Shown here piece after piece: positions 22,834 to 24,553 of a stretch of DNA of 24,553 nucleotides. Source of the stretch: Prevotellaceae bacterium (GTDB lineage Bacteria > Bacteroidota > Bacteroidia > Bacteroidales > UBA932); NCBI GenBank assembly GCA_031257655.1, contig JAIROF010000233.1, forward strand, positions 1-24,553, read 5' to 3'. The notes beneath the pieces were generated by a model. The model was given only the letters and a program-made list of their open reading frames with translations, was not told where the DNA came from and ran no database searches. Position 1 is the stretch's first letter. Every line of letters begins with the position of its first letter. The position numbers and the translations under genes were made by a program.

Positions 22834-24553
22834 AAAATGTATATATTATTACGATATTTTTATTATACATTCTAATACCGGCAGAAAGTTTTTCTCAAGC
22901 CAAAGAAAAACGGTATTACTATGCGTATGATGAAAAAGTGTATCTCAATGAGATAGAGAACAAATTCATAGTCAGCTTTCAAAAAGATAATATTGCCAAT
23001 ATCAAATCTTTGATAAATACGGCAGAAACCGAATTTACAAGCGACAGTATTTGTATTATAACGGTGGACTATTCACAGAAAGAGGGGGTAAAGAAAACTT
23101 TACTGCAAACAAAAGGCGTGAAATCCGTTCAGCCGATGTATGCTAACGATGGTGGTTCGGAAATGGGTATAACCGACGAATTTGTGGTGAAGTATAAAGC
23201 CGGTGTTTCACAAAAACAAAAAGATGAATGGCTGAAAAAACACCCTGCTGTTTTAAGGCAAGAAACGGAATTATATCTCCTTATGTCAGCCCCTGTTGGT
23301 GAAGACGCATTAGAAATTGCCAATCTATACCAGCTAAGCGGATTGGTAGAGTACAGCCATCCGAACTTTATAGCCAAAATAGAAGCGCACGCTATTCCTT
23401 CAGACCCCTACTTTGTGAATCAATTCTATTTACACAATACAGGACAAACATTTAATGGTCATTCCGGTTATGCTGGAGCGGATATTAATGCCCCTGAAGC
23501 GTGGGATATTACGAAAGGAAGTAGCGATGTAATTATAGCTGTTCTTGATCAAGGAGTTACATCCAATCATCCGGATTTACCCAATACACGACAAGTTCGG
23601 TTAAATGGAAGTAATTTTGCAGATGGCAACGTAAATGATCCTTCACCAACAGGAGATAACAATCATGGAAATTCTTGTGCCGGAGTTATTGCCGCATCAC
23701 ACAATAGTGAAGGTATCGCCGGTATTGCACCGAATTGCAAAATTATGCCGGTTAGAATATTTAATTCGAATGGCTCCGGCATAAGTTCTACCCAGCTTGC
23801 GGCTGCTATTACTTTTGCAAAAAACAATGGTGCCTATATAATTTCAAACAGTTGGGGGTACACCTATGTAACTAACCCCAATGCTTATCCTGTTATAGTA
23901 GATGCCATCTCGGATGCTACGACCAATGGACGGGGAGGAAAAGGTTGTGTTGTTGTATTCTCGGCTGGTAATACCGCAACTCATGTGTCTGGGGATAATG
24001 GTTGGGTTACATTTCCTTCAAATGTGAATGTACAAGGTGTGCTGACAGTAGGTGCTTCGGACAGGTACGATGAACAGGCCGATTATAGTCCTACATCCGA
24101 TTTAAGCAGCTCATATCATCAAATTGTTGATGTTATGGCTCCTTCTCACCGGGCTTATTCTTGCAACATATCAACCGAATCATTTGAATGTTGGACTATT
24201 GATATACCGGGTACTGCAGGTGACAATACTTGGAAAAATACCGGAAACTGTTATCTTCCCCTTAATGGCACCACTTTTCCTAATTCAGGAACAAACTACC
24301 AGGCATATACCGGTTACTTTGGCGGAACTTCCTGCGCTGCACCTGAAGTTTCAGCTGTTGCTGCGCTGATTTTGTCAATAAATCCAACCTTAACACAGCA
24401 GGAAGTCGCCGATATTATAGAATCAACAGCAAGAAAAGCCGGAGGTTATAATTATCAAATAACATCAGGAATACCGAACGGCACATGGAACTCCCAAATG
24501 GGACACGGAGTATTGAATGCCTCTGCCGCCGTGCAAGCCGCTTGTGCAATACC
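22830..24553 (+). CDS. Subtilisin-like serine protease (S8 family), 3' truncated
   Basis: The gene starts at ATG 22830, overlapping the lipoprotein stop, and is open to the window end (574 residues seen). A signal peptide (MKNVYIITIFLLYILIP to about SFS) is followed by a long N-terminal region (about 24-195) that is probably a propeptide. The catalytic domain carries Asp240 in IIAVLDQGV, His279 in NNHGNSCAG, oxyanion Asn381 in FSAGN, and Ser501 in GGTSCAAPEVSA, so the triad is complete. SNSWG, seen in the family, is also present. The C-terminus is missing; a T9SS sorting domain is likely by analogy with its neighbour but cannot be seen. The gene is AT-rich like the preceding one. Confidence 0.93.
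   Translation, partial: MKNVYIITIFLLYILIPAESFSQAKEKRYYYAYDEKVYLNEIENKFIVSFQKDNIANIKSLINTAETEFTSDSICIITVDYSQKEGVKKTLLQTKGVKSVQPMYANDGGSEMGITDEFVVKYKAGVSQKQKDEWLKKHPAVLRQETELYLLMSAPVGEDALEIANLYQLSGLVEYSHPNFIAKIEAHAIPSDPYFVNQFYLHNTGQTFNGHSGYAGADINAPEAWDITKGSSDVIIAVLDQGVTSNHPDLPNTRQVRLNGSNFADGNVNDPSPTGDNNHGNSCAGVIAASHNSEGIAGIAPNCKIMPVRIFNSNGSGISSTQLAAAITFAKNNGAYIISNSWGYTYVTNPNAYPVIVDAISDATTNGRGGKGCVVVFSAGNTATHVSGDNGWVTFPSNVNVQGVLTVGASDRYDEQADYSPTSDLSSSYHQIVDVMAPSHRAYSCNISTESFECWTIDIPGTAGDNTWKNTGNCYLPLNGTTFPNSGTNYQAYTGYFGGTSCAAPEVSAVAALILSINPTLTQQEVADIIESTARKAGGYNYQITSGIPNGTWNSQMGHGVLNASAAVQAACAI

Overview
The window reads as chromosome from a member of the Bacteroidota, probably Bacteroidales. 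The evidence is a SusC/SusD pair, an exbB-exbD-exbD-tonB cluster, a protein with a type IX secretion (T9SS) sorting domain, and promoters of the TTG-N19/20-TAnnTTTG type. No rRNA or tRNA was seen. By eye the left 20 kb is fairly GC-rich, and the last 2.5 kb is clearly AT-rich.

Layout, left to right. (1) 1-5866: the 3' part of a SusC-like TonB-dependent receptor, a SusD-like lipoprotein and a serine-type sulfatase lipoprotein, all on + and closely spaced. This looks like the end of a polysaccharide-utilisation locus for a sulfated glycan. (2) 5867-6630: a non-coding stretch with strong inverted repeats, a possible small structured RNA and two terminator hairpins. (3) 6631-7824, minus strand: an Aag/MPG-type alkyladenine DNA glycosylase and an unrecognised 145-aa protein. 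(4) 8164-16764: a regulated exporter locus. It holds a TetR-type regulator with a palindrome over its promoter, a TolC-like outer membrane protein, a HlyD-like lipoprotein adaptor, two separate ABC ATPases that look like the two halves of a YbhF/RbbA-type tandem ATPase, and two ABC-2 permeases that overlap by 11 nt. (5) 17070-20367: exbB-exbD-exbD-tonB with its own promoter and terminator, supplying energy for TonB-dependent receptors such as the SusC protein. (6) 20465-24553: a T9SS-sorted protein with 51-bp tandem repeats and an endosialidase-type chaperone domain, a lipoprotein, and a subtilisin-like protease that runs off the edge. These three are spaced as one operon.

The most unusual region is 12650-13652, between the two ABC ATPase genes. 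Two related repeat elements, each about 310-340 bp and built from heptanucleotide arrays with inverted ends, flank a four-helix-bundle (23S rRNA intervening-sequence type) gene that carries a frameshift. The upstream ATPase gene and the four-helix-bundle gene both take their stop codon from the heptamer array, in the same phase. The tetR gene ends the same way in a different heptamer array. This looks like a composite repeat element, possibly mobile, placed inside an export operon. A second point of interest is the ATPase pair itself: its motifs predict one canonical and one degenerate ATP site.
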